DNA of 64,000 bases, from positions 11,959,900 to 12,023,899 of the forward strand of contig NC_053138.1 in assembly GCF_016808335.1 (NCBI RefSeq), in the 5' to 3' direction. The notes below the pieces were generated by a model that worked only from the letters and a program-made list of their open reading frames with translations, was not told the DNA's origin and searched no databases. A program made the position numbers and the translations under genes. Below are positions 36,121-48,660 of the stretch, in pieces. The DNA is from Panicum virgatum (taxonomy: Eukaryota > Streptophyta > Magnoliopsida > Poales > Poaceae). Positions within the stretch are counted from its first letter, which is position 1. Each line of letters starts with the position of its first letter.

Positions 36121-37256
36121 TACACGAATAGATTAGGAGTCATCTGCTGCTGACCCATCTGCCTGGATGTATATTTGTGCCAGGTCTTGATGGGGAAGTT
36201 ATAGGGGATGTTACTGGAATGAAGTTCTCACGATTTTATTCTCTGTGAAATGTACAATCACGTATAGAGTGTAGTTTACTAACCTTTAATACCAAACCTT
36301 ACCATTTGGGGTTGGTAATGTGTATCATAAAATGACAGTTCGATGGCAACCATATGACACTTCTTTTATGTCTCTTGGGGCCTGGGGGCAATGATGTTGA
36401 ATTGTACTATGTTAAATAATGTTCCGGCTTCCACATCCTAGTGTGCGCGCACGCAGCGATATGGTTGTTACTACATCGCATTTTTTTCCCTTTTCCCATC
36501 ACAGTATCACTGTTTTTCTTTTTGAAAAGTATCACTTTTATGTTACTCGTTAAGGTGCCATCAACTTGGGCAGCGATTATATCGCTTAAAATCACATTAT
36601 AATAATGTAACAAAAAGCCCATGTATAGGTTGGAGCTTCAAATGGTGCAAATATCATCTGACGGATTGTAGTGGCATGATTTTAAGTATATGATATTCTT
36701 AGAAAATTTTAGAGGCTCTCTCTCCATAACATGACTGCAACTTCTAATTGGGCAGATGTCTGTGTGTGGCAGAGAATGGCCTTGAGGCCGCTGCTGCCGC
36801 TGCCGGCTAGCTGAGGCGGCGTTAGTATGGGGCACTCCGTATGCTGATGGAACTTGGGTAGTAAGTTGGCCAAGTAAATGTTTTCCATGCTCTTTCTCGA
36901 AACAATTTTGAAACTAAAATTCATCATGCTAGTTATTTTAAGGGAATTGTTTTCAGCAGCATGGATACTGGATTCATGAAATGGAACAGAAGCGTGAGAC
37001 AGATATCATATGACAGAACCCATATATATTGATACCATTACATTTCAGAGTACAGAAACATTGCGAGACTCCACATTTAACCAAGGAGCAGCGAACTGTA
37101 TACAACAGCACCAGACGGTATAAAAACCACAAGCACGTCACCCATGACCCATGAGCAACAGAAGGGGCAAAACTTCAGGGGCATACTACTCGTCCAAAGG
37201 AACAGAGGTAGTCCACACCATTATTTCCTTTGGAACTGCATTCCACGCTATTCTTG
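36121..37256. other. convergent 3' intergenic region
   Basis: It lies between the stop codon of the CHUP1-like gene (+) and that of the phosphotransfer gene (-), so it holds both 3' ends. No further gene was seen. Confidence 0.45.
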
Positions 37257-39108
37257 TTATTTCCATGAGTTCACTGCACGCTCTCGAGGACCGACTTGCC
37301 TCAGCAACTGTCTCGTCAGCAGGAGGTAAATAGGTAAGAACAGATGCTCATCATCCATGTAAAAACACTGCAAACTAGAGTGAGCAGCAACAGAGCCTTT
37401 GGTCTTTGCAGATTAGAGTGCTGCGTTTACCTGAAAATATGTCTCCAGCTTCTGCTTCAGGGTGGCATGCTCCCTCTTCATCTTCTGGAGCGATCTGCGG
37501 CATCTGAGCGAGACAAGGAATGGTGAAACAGGTTAGCACACTGGAAAAGAATGAGATGCAGATATAGAGGAAGAGTGATGAAATGTACCCTTCCAGATTC
37601 CTGTTACTGCAGTGTGCTTTGAACATAGAGCACTCATTCTTCATCCTCAGAGCACCGATGCTGTGGCAGAAAAGAGGATACCTTTAGTGAACTTGAACTA
37701 TCTTGCTAATCATATTTGTATCAGTGAGCTGAGCACTCTAAAAAAAACATTCCAGAATAGGTAATGAGAAGATTCTGAATTGCTGAGTTCTGCAAAACGA
37801 TTGTTTGCACTATATTTCTGGGCATATTCACCACCTCTATACCTTGATCCACTGCCTTTGAACTGGTGCGCCAAAGAATCCAACCGGTAGAAATCCTGAG
37901 GGTGCTTCTCACTGCATCACAAGAAACTGAAAAGTGAATGCACTAAATAGGATGCTTTCGACTGCTAGTATTATGTCTTAGAAGTTTGATGTGTGCATTG
38001 TAGCAGAAAATCCCAGTTGTCTGTAAAATGAATAAGACATATACTACTTACAGTGCTTGCTCTATGTTTGTCAACAGCCTTGATGAATCTTTGAAGAACA
38101 AAGCCACCACTTCTTCAACAAAATTGGGGCTTGAATCATCCTGCAGTTCTTCCAGCTGATTAAACTGTTCATCCAGGTAACCCTGCAGGAAAAGCGCGGG
38201 TTAGATTAAAAATAAAAAAAGAATTAACTCTTGTTGTAAAAAAATAACTTCGCTCTTAAGAACGGTCTCTCTAATTGTTTGAGACATTGTGGTGAAAATT
38301 ATGGTGGCATATTGGACATAAAATAAAGATACATGGAGTAAAAGAGTATTAAGAAAAAAACATATATCATGGATTTCCTGTTTTTCATTTGCTCCGAATA
38401 ATGTGTTACATGACAATGGAAAATGAAAGATAAAAGTAGCAACCTGTACACTGTGTGAATTTTTTCTAGAATCAACTGGCGAAAAAATTATGGTTACCCC
38501 TAATGGTTGCAAATTCTCACTAAAATGCACCACAAAAGATCACCTTTTGGGTAGTCCATATAAAGACCAACCAAGTTCCAGCAAGTGGTTTTGGCTAGGC
38601 TTCAACCTAGCTAGGCATAAAGGGGACTCTGATGTTTGCCTACCGGAAACTAATGTATGATCAAAATGATCCTAAATTATGATGATTCCGTAAAGTTTGA
38701 AAACCCCCCTTTCTGTATATTCTCAAAGGAATATGAAAATAGGTAAATAAAGTGGCACGCTATCCTGTATGGTCGGCAACATCCTTCCCATTTATCTACT
38801 AAATTCAATATCACAAATTCACAATGTGTGTGCATGATGTAGCAGAATATCTTGTGTAACTTTTAGATGGTAAGATTGGAGCTACTTGAGCATTGTCTAT
38901 ACCAGATCAAAATCTAACAAAACGAGCATTGGTTCCTTAGAAAACCAAATTTGATCGAAATGAGCTACGTTGATTATTCTGTGAAAACTAAGTGGCTACA
39001 CAGTTAGTCATTACTATCACAGGTTCCCAGTGAACCGAGATTGGCTACCTGATCGAAGAGGCTTTTCTTCATGGAAATGATCTGGCGCCGCAAATTTGAG
39101 TAATCCAT
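37257..39108 (-). CDS. histidine-containing phosphotransfer protein of the cytokinin two-component pathway
   Basis: Six exons on the minus strand: 39108-39049, 38182-38052, 37911-37843, 37660-37589, 37503-37431, 37307-37257. They total 456 nt (151 aa) and all junctions are in phase. The protein starts MDYSNLRRQIISMKKSLFDQ and carries the family block LDEQFNQLEELQDD. The phospho-acceptor motif AHQFKGSGSS puts the histidine at residue 79. These proteins move phosphate from cytokinin receptor kinases to nuclear response regulators. By sequence it resembles the AHP4 / rice pseudo-HPT group; several grass members of that group have Gln in place of His, whereas this copy keeps His and should be able to accept phosphate. 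The length is typical of the family. Confidence 0.9.
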
Positions 39109-41367
39109 ATTTGGCTACCTCAGTCAGTGCAAGCAAGGTATAGAGAACTGAGATTGGCACACTGAGACACAAAACGAACTAGGGTGTATATATAGAGGGA
39201 AACAGGACATTTTATAACATGCAGAATCTTTATTCTACATTGATAATGCCCTCCTGTTGGAAAATAGCTGAAGTACAAATGCTGCAAGTTGCTCTATGAG
39301 CTCTTTACTTTATAAACCAAAAAAATTGCGTGGGGGGGGGTCTCTGCTACATAAAGTTTATGTGGCTACAGTGTAAACAGCGAGGAACTTCAGAATATCA
39401 AGAAGCTGCACAACAGAAATGCATAGAACTGTCACACCATAGAACTTATTGTTCCTTAAGAAGCTCGCAAATAAGAAGATAAATGAAGTATTTTTTAGAT
39501 AGTAGATGATGAATTTACAAATATAGACAATTGCGCATTCATCTGTATCACTTATACATATCGAAAACCCTTTCTACAATTCAGAGAGTCAGGATCGAGC
39601 CAGTCTCACTATCACACGATCAAGGCCATCAAAGATTGTTAGTGATTGATGAAGAGGATATATTCACTAAATCCAGAAATTCTAACTTTACAAGATATCT
39701 TCTGCTACAAATGAGTTTCTGGAAGAATTACTCTTTAAATGGTATCAACCGTTGAAATTCCTTGTAAGTATTTAACATAAAAGAATTTCCTTTTAATTCA
39801 TAAAATTACAGACAAGTGGAGTAGTAACTATGGCCAAGCTGTATCTAGAAAAGTTACAGTTATCGCTGAAACAAAATCGAAGATGATGGCTAGCTCACGT
39901 AAACTAAGACTAACTACGTTACCACAACTACAAAATGAAAATGCATATGGAACAAGCAAACATAAATCAATGTTCAAAATTATCATTGTTTTAAAATAGG
40001 ACAACAGTATACTTTTCGAGGAAAAATTACAGTAGCGCCGATATCATAATTCCTGATACAGATGGATTCCTTTAAGCATATCAACCCCACCTCTTAGTGA
40101 GTATGCAAACATATTCCAATAGCCTTTCAAGAAAACAACTAAAACATTGCAACTCTGTGAGTGGACTGGTACTAGCAGAACAGAAAGTGATACTTGGTAC
40201 TACAAGAAAAGAGAGCCTAAACGAAAAAAAATGATTGGAGAATCTTTTCAAGAGGTCACTAGCCAACTCTTTAAAGTCACTTCCGAAAACGATAGGAACA
40301 GTTGGAACTCAAACATGCCACGTAACCATTATACTAGAACAAATTAAAAACAAATAACACCAAACTAAGATATAGCACAAAATTCAAATTTCTAACAGAT
40401 TCAAACATTTAAGTTGGAATACCGTTAGTTTGAACTATCATCTTCATATATTGTAGAAATATTGAGAGGTACCAAAGATGCAACATCAATAGATTATAAG
40501 ACAGATACCTCAGGCATATCTTTCATCTGACGAACCAAAGGAACTCGACTATCTGCTGCTTTTCGCCACATCTCACATATCCTGAAACACTGTCCAAAGA
40601 AGACTAACAACAAGGAATGGGTGTGAGGCATGATCATCAAATGGCCGAAGCAGGCATCCTACTAAAAAGGAAGAAGATAAATAGTGGCATCACCATGCTT
40701 CCACACTAAAACCAAATGGAGAATTGGATGATAAAGAGGAAGATGCATGGTGGGCAGGAAATTCTCACTTTATTCCTTTCTAGTAGCTACTCCCATGGTT
40801 TTTCAGTTGTTGTTATATATTTTATTTTGTTTCGTCCCATCCACTACTTTCGATAAATGCCGAAAAGAGGAATAAACTGTATAATTGGAGCAGTGAAAAT
40901 GACCTCTAGGTATCTCTGCTGGAAAGTGGTAAGAGAATATGAACCTGGAACAGGACATTAAAATGACGGATATTGGTTTAAATGGTTAGTGTCAGTAAAG
41001 TTCTTATCTGCACGAATCATGACAACAAGATGCATAACAAACAATAGCCGCAGAGCACAAATCTGATCATAAAGTGAGAGGTGTGGCATAGCCCAACACA
41101 TCACTGCCTTGACAGTTGCAAGAATTGTTACACTTCTTTTCTATATGTGCCCCTAAGCACCTTGCGATGCATATTCCCAAACACATAAGCGTATTTAAAA
41201 AAAATGAAGCAGATAAGGAGAGACAGCATCCTTTCCTTGCAAAGTAAGAATCGATGCAGGACAGCAGTTCATATTTCATATTTATATTCTGCAGAGATCG
41301 GATCGTTCACCATAGAGTGAGGTCTGTTAATGGCAATATAAGAAGTTCTTACATAGGAATACACATT
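39109..41367. other. upstream region of the phosphotransfer gene
   Basis: AT-rich DNA without a recognised gene. One exon-like open segment lies on the minus strand at about 40508-40585, preceded by an AG and followed by a GT-like donor, but it matches no family I know. A fragment at about 40772-40800 resembles one end of the MITE at 48301. Confidence 0.35.
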
Positions 41368-41372
41368 GTTTT

Positions 41373-43347
41373 TGTTAGAGTATATATATGTGTCAAGGGT
41401 AGTTTAGTCACTTCACATATTCTAGGGTTTGGGGTCTCCTCTTGTATATATAGCCCTTTGGGCATATCTCAATACAACTGATAGTTCAGTCTCTCCTTCC
41501 CCAACGTAACATGGTATCACAGCTCCAGTGAGATCCGTCCGCCACCGACCTCGTCGCTGCGTTGCCCCTGGGAGCTTCATCTTGCTCCTGTGGGAGCTTC
41601 ATCTTGCTCCTGGGGGCGGCATCCTCATCCCCAAACCCATTTTTTTTCTCTTAGGTATTGAGTCACAGCAGCAGCACTTACCCAATTTCTTTCCCCGTCG
41701 GGTGCCGCCATCGCGGCTCTACCCCGCCGTCGTCGATCCGCTTGCGGGAAGGGATCAGCAGCCCCTCCCCCTCATGGATCCGGCGCCGCCGTCCTCTGTC
41801 CGCCGCCCATCGCGGCGGATCCATCCGCGCCGTTGCGCGGCCGCCGTCCGACCGTCGAGGATCCGGCCGTCCCCGCCATCCCGCTGCCATCCAGCCTCGC
41901 GGATCCGGTCGTCCCTGCCTCCTCCGCCGGCTGTCTTCATCCTCGCGTCGTCTGCGCGGCCGTCCGCGCGTTGCGGACGCTGCCGCGGCCACTTGCCCGT
42001 TCGGCCGTCGCGGCGGCCTCTGCTGTCGCGGATCCGCCCGTTACGAAGCGCGCGGCGGCCCGTCCTCATCTCCGCCCGTCGCGGAGGCCGTCCAGCGCCG
42101 CCGTCCACTTCCCGTCCGCGCGCCCGTCCGCCGTCCGCGCCGCGCCGGGGCTCCGCTTTCTTTGCGCGGCTCGCTGCAGGCCGCCGCCGCAACCCCCGCG
42201 AGTGGCACCTCCCCTATCCCGGCGCGCAGCCGGATCTGCTCCAGCTTGCCGACGTCCTCGACTCCAGCTGTTGTCCGGCCTCCAGCGCCCTCTGTTGCTT
42301 CACCAGCTTGAGCTGTTCTCTGCATCTTCAGCAAGCAAACATATCCTTTTGGGCATGTGCCCTCTGCTTTTGCTAGTGCTCGCTGGTGCATCATGGTGCT
42401 GGACCTTCCTTCCATTTCAGCTTGCTTGGCCATCCTTGCAAATCAGCCTGCATCTATACTTTGGGCTGCTCCTATCCACTGTCATCTTTTGCCTGTTGCT
42501 ATTGCTGCTGCCTGCTGCTAGTACCCTTGCTTGTTGTTTCTGTTGAGTCCATCCAAGTCTGCTGCTAGTATTGCATCAACGTCGATCCACATCATGTCCA
42601 CCATTTCATTCAATTTGTCAGTCATTGCCAATTGCATCGGTGTTAATCCAAGTCCAATTGCTCATATTCAGTTCGTCCAAGCCGTGCGTGTCCACAAATT
42701 CATTGTCAGTCAGCCAATTTCTTCTTCTTTGTTTTATGGTTAGCTGAGTCCCGTCGATTTAGCTAATCACATCATTATCGTTGGTGCGGCAATGCCCTCT
42801 CGGTCCCTTTCGGAGCCGTTTTGCTCCACATCATGACCAATGGCCATTTATTTGTCGTCATCATCATGTCATCTCGCTGCCTGCCGTCTTGCAGCAGTGA
42901 ACTCTCTCCTCTCCGTTTGGCTGGTTTGACACATATTGTCAAGTTCAAGTCTCCAAAGCAAGGCTCATGTTTGAGGAGTTGAAGTACTGGTTTGTGAAGA
43001 CTTGAGGTATTTGCTGAAGTATGGTTGTGAAGGCGGTACCCTCTTGTGGAGGAGATTATCTACGTCGACAAGTTCAAGAGTTGCACGCTTTGATGACATC
43101 TTTTCATTTTGGACTTTGGATGTATCATTTTCTTTTTGTTGAGTCTAGTGCTTAGTATCAACTCTCCAAATGCAACGACATTGTATTCACGTTGCATTTG
43201 AGAGGGGGTGTTAGAGTATATATATGTGTCAAGGGTAGTTTAGTCACTTCACATATTCTAGGGTTTGGGGTCTCCTCTTGTATATATAGCCCTTTGGGCA
43301 TATCTCAATACAACTGATAGTTCAGTCTCTCCTTCCCCAACGTAACA
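41373..43347 (+). mobile_element. short-LTR non-autonomous retrotransposon (TRIM-like), intact
   Basis: Two 139-bp LTRs (41373-41511 and 43209-43347) are identical by eye, start TGTTAGAG and end CGTAACA. The target duplication GTTTT lies at 41368-41372 and 43348-43352. A primer site TGGTATCACAGC follows LTR 1, and a gagaggggg tract precedes LTR 2. The interior is strongly GC-rich in its first half. Its long ORFs (for example 41528-42376) are compositional, and no gag or pol is present. It must be mobilised by another element. Identical LTRs imply a very recent insertion, about 2.3 kb upstream of the phosphotransfer gene start. Confidence 0.88.
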
Positions 43348-43352
43348 GTTTT

Positions 43353-44503
43353 AACTGATGTGCTAATGGCGAATCATGCCGAGATAAACCACGTAAGATT
43401 TCGGATCCACCAACCAATTGCTCACGACAATTCACAGCCACTTAGCTAGCAGGATTTGAGTAAAGCTGGATGGTTATCATAGTCACAACTCACAAGACAG
43501 GGTCCAGCCTCGTGTTATAGACCATTGCAGGTGAAGTTTCTTTGTCGAATTTTCTCATCTATTGATGGAGACCTCACTGTACCCTGAATACCCCCAAACC
43601 CAGCCTCTGAAGTCTGAAGACCTGCTGGATGTCATGAAGACACGTCACACGTGTGGGAGACGTGAAAGAATGCTCTCGGAAGACATGTGATCACTAAGAG
43701 TGTCCCTGAAAATCCTAAAGACACGGAGGCATGACGACATGCCTCGATCCCGAATCATGAAGATAGTCGGAGCTTAGCTGCTGCCAGGTTAGGGTTTCGG
43801 GGTTGGGTTTAGGGCGGCACTAGATTTGGGAAGAAGAGATCAGGTTTAATTTGCTACTGCAGTGGTGTTTAACCTAAAGTTTCTCTATTTCTAAATGGCT
43901 TGAGTAATTAATAATCACTTTTTATAGCCAAAACAGAAATATGATCATAATTTTATTTGTAAATTGTAATTGGCATAATAAGGAAAGATAGAAATGAGAA
44001 TGATTCGAAACATTTAGGATTTATAAGCATTTGGCTACAATAGTCTAGAATCATTTTCCTGTAGCACAACAGTTATGTCAAATAGGATAGGAAGATGCAC
44101 AAGCACACGGTCTACAGGTACCACATATTTGGAGACTACTGCAGGTAAAAGATAAGGTTGATGTTTATTATTATGCTTCTGATTGTCCAAGATAATAGAA
44201 ATCACGCAATAAGATTTAATAATATTTAAAAAATCTCAATGGAATCGCAACTTGGTGGAACAGGAAAATAAACATGATGGGATTGTGGGCCTTGTGGCAC
44301 TGTCACAATAGTCTACAATGTAGTATTTACATTCGTCTCCAGCATAAGGCACCTCAATGAGAATGAAGGTTTCCTAAATTCAGATGCTTCATGCTTCTCT
44401 GGAATTAAAGCTTGTTCAGTGAACCAGCGTTCTGACAAGATGTAAGGTAGACAATGATTTGAAGCTATGGGTCACCATGAAAACTACTGAGCATAAGCTG
44501 CTC
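43353..44503. other. intergenic DNA between two related retroelements
   Basis: No gene, RNA or bounded repeat was recognised. Confidence 0.4.
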
Positions 44504-44508
44504 TTCAC

Positions 44509-46483
44509 TGTTAAGGGTATAATGGTAATATCCTAGTATCTAGGGTTTGGGGATTGAAGGAGATGTTGCCCCCAGGAGCAAGATCGATGCTCCCAGGGGC
44601 AGCGCAGCGGTGAATCCTCGTCTCCGCCTGTCGCGGATCCATCGGCGCGCGGCGGCCCGTCCTCATCTCCGCCCATCGCGGAGGCCGTCCAGCGCCGCCG
44701 TCCGCTCCGTCGCGCCGCCCGTCGTCGTCCGTCCGCTCGTTGTGGACGTACTGCTGCTGCCCGCCTGGGTCTTCTTCCTAGCCTCCCGTTGGGGCCTCTG
44801 CAGTGCAGACAGGGGGTGCGGGTGCAGCTGTGCTGCTCTGTTCTGCTCTGCTCATATATGAACTGCTCTGTTCTGCTACTGCCTGCTGCTGGTTGGTCTT
44901 GTTTCCTGCTGGTTGGGCTGCCTCTCGTGGCTTGCTGGTTCAATTGACATATACATCAGTCCTTTGCTGCTCTTAGTGCAAGGCTCCACCGTCTCCTTTT
45001 GCCTGTTGATTGCTGCTGCTTAAGTGCTTATAGTGTTAAGGCCAATTTCCTAAATTTCATTGCATCACTGTCAATCCATCCATCTTTTGCTTGTGCTTGC
45101 TGCTTGTTGTTGCCTATCCATAGTATATTGTCATATATTTCTGCTGTTTTGAGGCAAAGTGCCTTTTGCTCCTGCTATATAGCATCTGTCCTGCAGCTAG
45201 TATCTACTATATTGTGTCATATTTCCATTAGTTTTCATCCAAATCAGCTGCTAGCATTGGTGTCATTTGCATCAACATCAATCCAAGTCCAATTGCATAT
45301 CTTCAGTTCGTCAATGCCGTGCGTGCCTACATCCTAGTTGCCAAATCAGCCATCATTTTCTTTTTCGGATTTGCCATGATGTGTGGCAACCCATCTTCGT
45401 CGTCATGGTTGATGCATCTTTGCCATTTGGCCTTTTCGTAGCCTTCTTGCTATATTTCATCACCAAGTGGCCTTCTTAGTCATCAACACGATAGTACCAC
45501 AGCATGCCGTCTTGCAGATGTGGTTTATCTCTATTCCCATTTGGCTCGATTTGGCACATCACTAATCTCGTTGGTCGCTCAGTTCAAAGTCTCCAAAGCA
45601 AGGTTCATGTTGAAGAGTCGATGTATTGGTTTGTGAAGACTCGAGCTATTTGGTGAAGTACGGTTGTGAAGGCAATACCCTCTTGTGGAGGAGATCATCT
45701 ACATCGACATGTTCAAGAGTTGCACGCTTCGACGACATCTTTCATTTTGGACGTATCATTTTCATGTTTATGTTGAGTCTAGTGCTTAGTATCAACTCTC
45801 CAAATGCAACGTCATTGCATTCACGTTGCATTTGAGAGGGGGTGTTAAGGGTATAATGGTAATATACTAGTATCTAGGGTTTGGGGATTGAAGGAGATGC
45901 TGCCCCCAGGAGCAAGATCGATGCTCCCAGGGGCAGCGCAGCGGTGAATCGAGGGTGGCGGACCGGATCTAAGAAATCTGGAGCTCTGATACCATGTTAC
46001 GGAGGTGGAGAGTAGGATGAACGGGCGGAGGAGAGCCGGCGGACGAACGGACGGCTCCGCGACAGCCAGGCGCGGACGGAGCGGACGGCGGCCGCTCGAC
46101 GGGCGCGACGGACGGGCTCCGCGCGACGGGCGCAGATGAGGACGAGCTACAACGGGTGACGGGCCGCTCCCGCGGGGAGGCCGCGACGGGCGGCGGTTGA
46201 GGGGCCGCGACGGCGGTGCAGGAGGGAAGGGGACGGCAGATCCGCGACGGGCAGAGGCCAGATGAAGATGGCGGCCACCTCCAGCCGCCGGATCCGCGAC
46301 GGGAGAACGGCCGCAACTGGCGGCACGAGGAGGACGCAGGGGCGACGGGCAGAGGACGGCGGCGACGGATCCATGAGGGGGAGGGGCTGCTGCTTTGTTA
46401 AGGGTATAATGGTAATATCCTAGTATCTAGGGTTTGGGGCCCCAAACCCTAGATACTAGGATATTACCATTATACCCTTAACA
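44509..46483. mobile_element. rearranged short-LTR retroelement with inverted termini
   Basis: It is related to 41373-43347: shared body sequence (for example cgcggaggccgtccagcgcc), the shared 3' part (caaagtctccaaagcaaggt... ctcttgtggaggagat) and a gagaggggg tract. A 44-bp LTR head beginning TGTTAAGGGTATAATGG occurs at 44509, 45843 and 46396 on the plus strand and once inverted at 46440-46483, forming the right end. After the heads at 44509 and 45843 the leader is inverted (attgaaggagat... cagcgcagcggtgaatc). At 45989-46018 the primer site and LTR 3' end are also inverted (gctctgataccatgttac). From about 46020 to 46395 the body is inverted. The whole unit is flanked by TTCAC (44504-44508 and 46484-46488), as expected of one integrase-mediated insertion. 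No coding capacity was seen. Confidence 0.8.
46396..46483. repeat. 88-bp perfect palindrome of the LTR head
   Basis: Bases 46396-46439 and 46440-46483 are exact reverse complements with no spacer (centre gggg|cccc). The right arm is the outer end of the rearranged retroelement. Confidence 0.9.
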
Positions 46484-46488
46484 TTCAC

Positions 46489-47609
46489 AAGTCACAACCA
46501 GCCATCAGGTACTAGGATGAGCTCTTTAGCTCAAGTTAAAGGAGAAAGCAATTGAAGAACAGGACCTACTTTAGAAGATATTGAATAAAATACATCACTA
46601 ATCACTAGGAGAGCAGTGCAAGCATGAATAATGTACCGTTTGAGGAAACATGTAAAGCAACATCAACTCTTCCATCATGGTCAGTTCTCTGCCTCATAGA
46701 GAGGAGCTGACAATGCCAAACCAACTGTGCTGGTGTCTTCAGAACAGAGAAGTTGCAAGGTACCATCTGAAGTGTGCATATTCGAAGCTCTCATGTTTCA
46801 GGTTTGCAATTTTGAATTTTCAGTGGCTTGAGAAAAACTAAAACTCACAAAACAGATTAAACTCAACTAAAAGTTGGTCAAGTACTTGGTGGTACCTCTT
46901 AATGAAATACGTGTCAGGCACGGTCGCAGAAAACAATTACTTGGCGGTATATAATTGTCAAAAGATGAGAAATTTTATGGTGCTTGGGAATTTTATGAGC
47001 TGCTGAATGGTCCAAGATCTAATGGTTAAAAAAACAGAAAGAATCTGTTACGAAGAACCTAAGATGTGGACCAAAATAAAAAAATTCATGGACCAGGAAC
47101 CACTCATAAAATTAACACTAAAGGTACTTTAGTATTTTTCCATCAGCATTTTGATCGATAATATGGTTATTCCGGAAGAAAAAAAACTTCCAGAAAATAT
47201 ATAGGATTCGCGGTGAAAGGCGGAGATAGCGCAGCACCATGGGTAGGCCCAGAATGGGCGGGGCGCGAAGCTAGCTGGGCGGCGTGGCGCCGATGTCGGG
47301 GATCGGGGACTGTCCTCTGCTGCTAGCAACTATGGAATCATCGACACGACAGTCTCCGAGCTCTCACCCCTACCCTACCTGGTTTACTGATAGCCTGCAG
47401 GAATGAAGCACAGCTTTGGCGCCACCGTATGCCAATTGCCTCCAGACTGATAGAAAAATACTACTAGCATGGAAAAACAACAATTGCGCGAAGAAAACCT
47501 TGAAACCATAAGCTTCATCATACACTTCCGTTGTCCCCCAAGGCCCCACCCCATCCATGCTACCAAGATTTCCTTACACATTGCACTCACATATGCTTTC
47601 TGCTCATCA
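46489..47609. other. downstream region of the O-fucosyltransferase gene
   Basis: It holds the 3' side of the minus-strand gene ending at 47610. A stretch at 46784-46967 is shared with 57908-58040. No other gene was recognised. Confidence 0.4.
46784..46967. repeat. dispersed repeat, copy 1
   Basis: It begins gaagctctcatgtttcaggt and ends ataattgtcaaaagat. It matches 57908-58040 in the same orientation, apart from about 45 extra bases here between two 'acttgg' words. The type of repeat is unknown. Confidence 0.6.
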
Positions 47610-48300
47610 TCAAGACAACTCATGTCCACCAGCCAACTCTTCGGTTTGGCTGGTGAAGTCAATTTGATTATTAGCTTCCACTCCTATATCTTCTTTATTT
47701 TGGAACTGACTTTCAAGGACATCATTTACATTGTCGGGTGGGCAATGGTCAGCATGATTCCTAGCTTTTGTCTGGCAGAAGCACTCTGGCCATGAATTTG
47801 TGTAGAAAGACTCTGGATGGATGCGCCTGTGGGGGGTGCCAAAATGGGTGTTCAACATGACCTGCCTGACTCTCTTCTCAAATCCAGATGCATGACCTTC
47901 CTCCCTATCCATGAATATCGGAGCAAGGGCCTTCCTGTTTGGTGTGATTGTGGTTTGGAAACCATAGTATAGGCGATGGCCCATGAGATTGTTTGCGAAG
48001 TTGCTCGGGCCATCATATGTGGGTATAAAAATGTCTGACAGGAGACAGACCATGTAATCAACTGCTGACCCCGCTAGCCCTCGGGTATTCTCTTCCAGCT
48101 TTCCAGTTCCGACCATACTATGGTTTTCTAGACGTGGAAACATAGCCTTGAATGGCTTCATGAATCGTTTCCCACCAAAGATCTTGCCAGAAGCAAGGTA
48201 AATCCGTGTTGTGCTATCATATCCCATAGCACGTAGAATAAGACCTACCTGCAAAACAATATAAATAGAACATTTTTTATTATTTATGGATTAGGAAAAT

Positions 48301-48660
48301 TCCTTTCTACACTCGCTTGTAGCTACTCCCATGTGTGTATCTCATGATACATGACGTATCTGCTCTAACGAAAAGTATGTACGCGGAGTATGTAATCATA
48401 CTAGAATAACTATGATGATATATATGTTGGGTATGTGACCATACATAGATTATATGGACATACTTATTTTATATATTAATACTAAGGTATAATCATAGTA
48501 TATTTAAAAAATAGGGCTGCTTTTAAAATTTTTCATGTATATACCTTTGAAGTATTTTAAAATAAGTATATGAACATACTCAAAGTGATAAATGAGTATG
48601 CGGACATACACACAATGGCATATTGATGATGAGAGTAGCTACACGCAAGTGTAGAAAAAA
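48301..48660. repeat. MITE in intron 7 of the O-fucosyltransferase gene
   Basis: Ends of about 30 bp are inverted: tcctttctacactcgcttgt on the left, and the complement of ttttttctacacttgcgtgt on the right, both continuing agctactc. It is 360 bp and non-coding. The superfamily was not determined. Confidence 0.65.

Noticed and set aside
40508..40585. Exon-like segment on the minus strand between AG and GT signals
   Set aside because: Its short open frame (ICEMWRKAADSRVPLVRQMK...) matches no family I know, and no neighbouring exon extends it.
41528..42376. 282-codon ORF in the short-LTR element
   Set aside because: It is rich in Arg, Pro and Ser from GC-rich sequence, open in several frames at once, with no gag or pol motif.
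46216..46401. Small ORF in the rearranged retroelement
   Set aside because: It lies in the inverted GC-rich body and ends in the LTR head; no counterpart is conserved.
41373..46483. The two related elements as one large retrotransposon
   Set aside because: Each has its own target duplication (GTTTT and TTCAC), so they are separate insertions.
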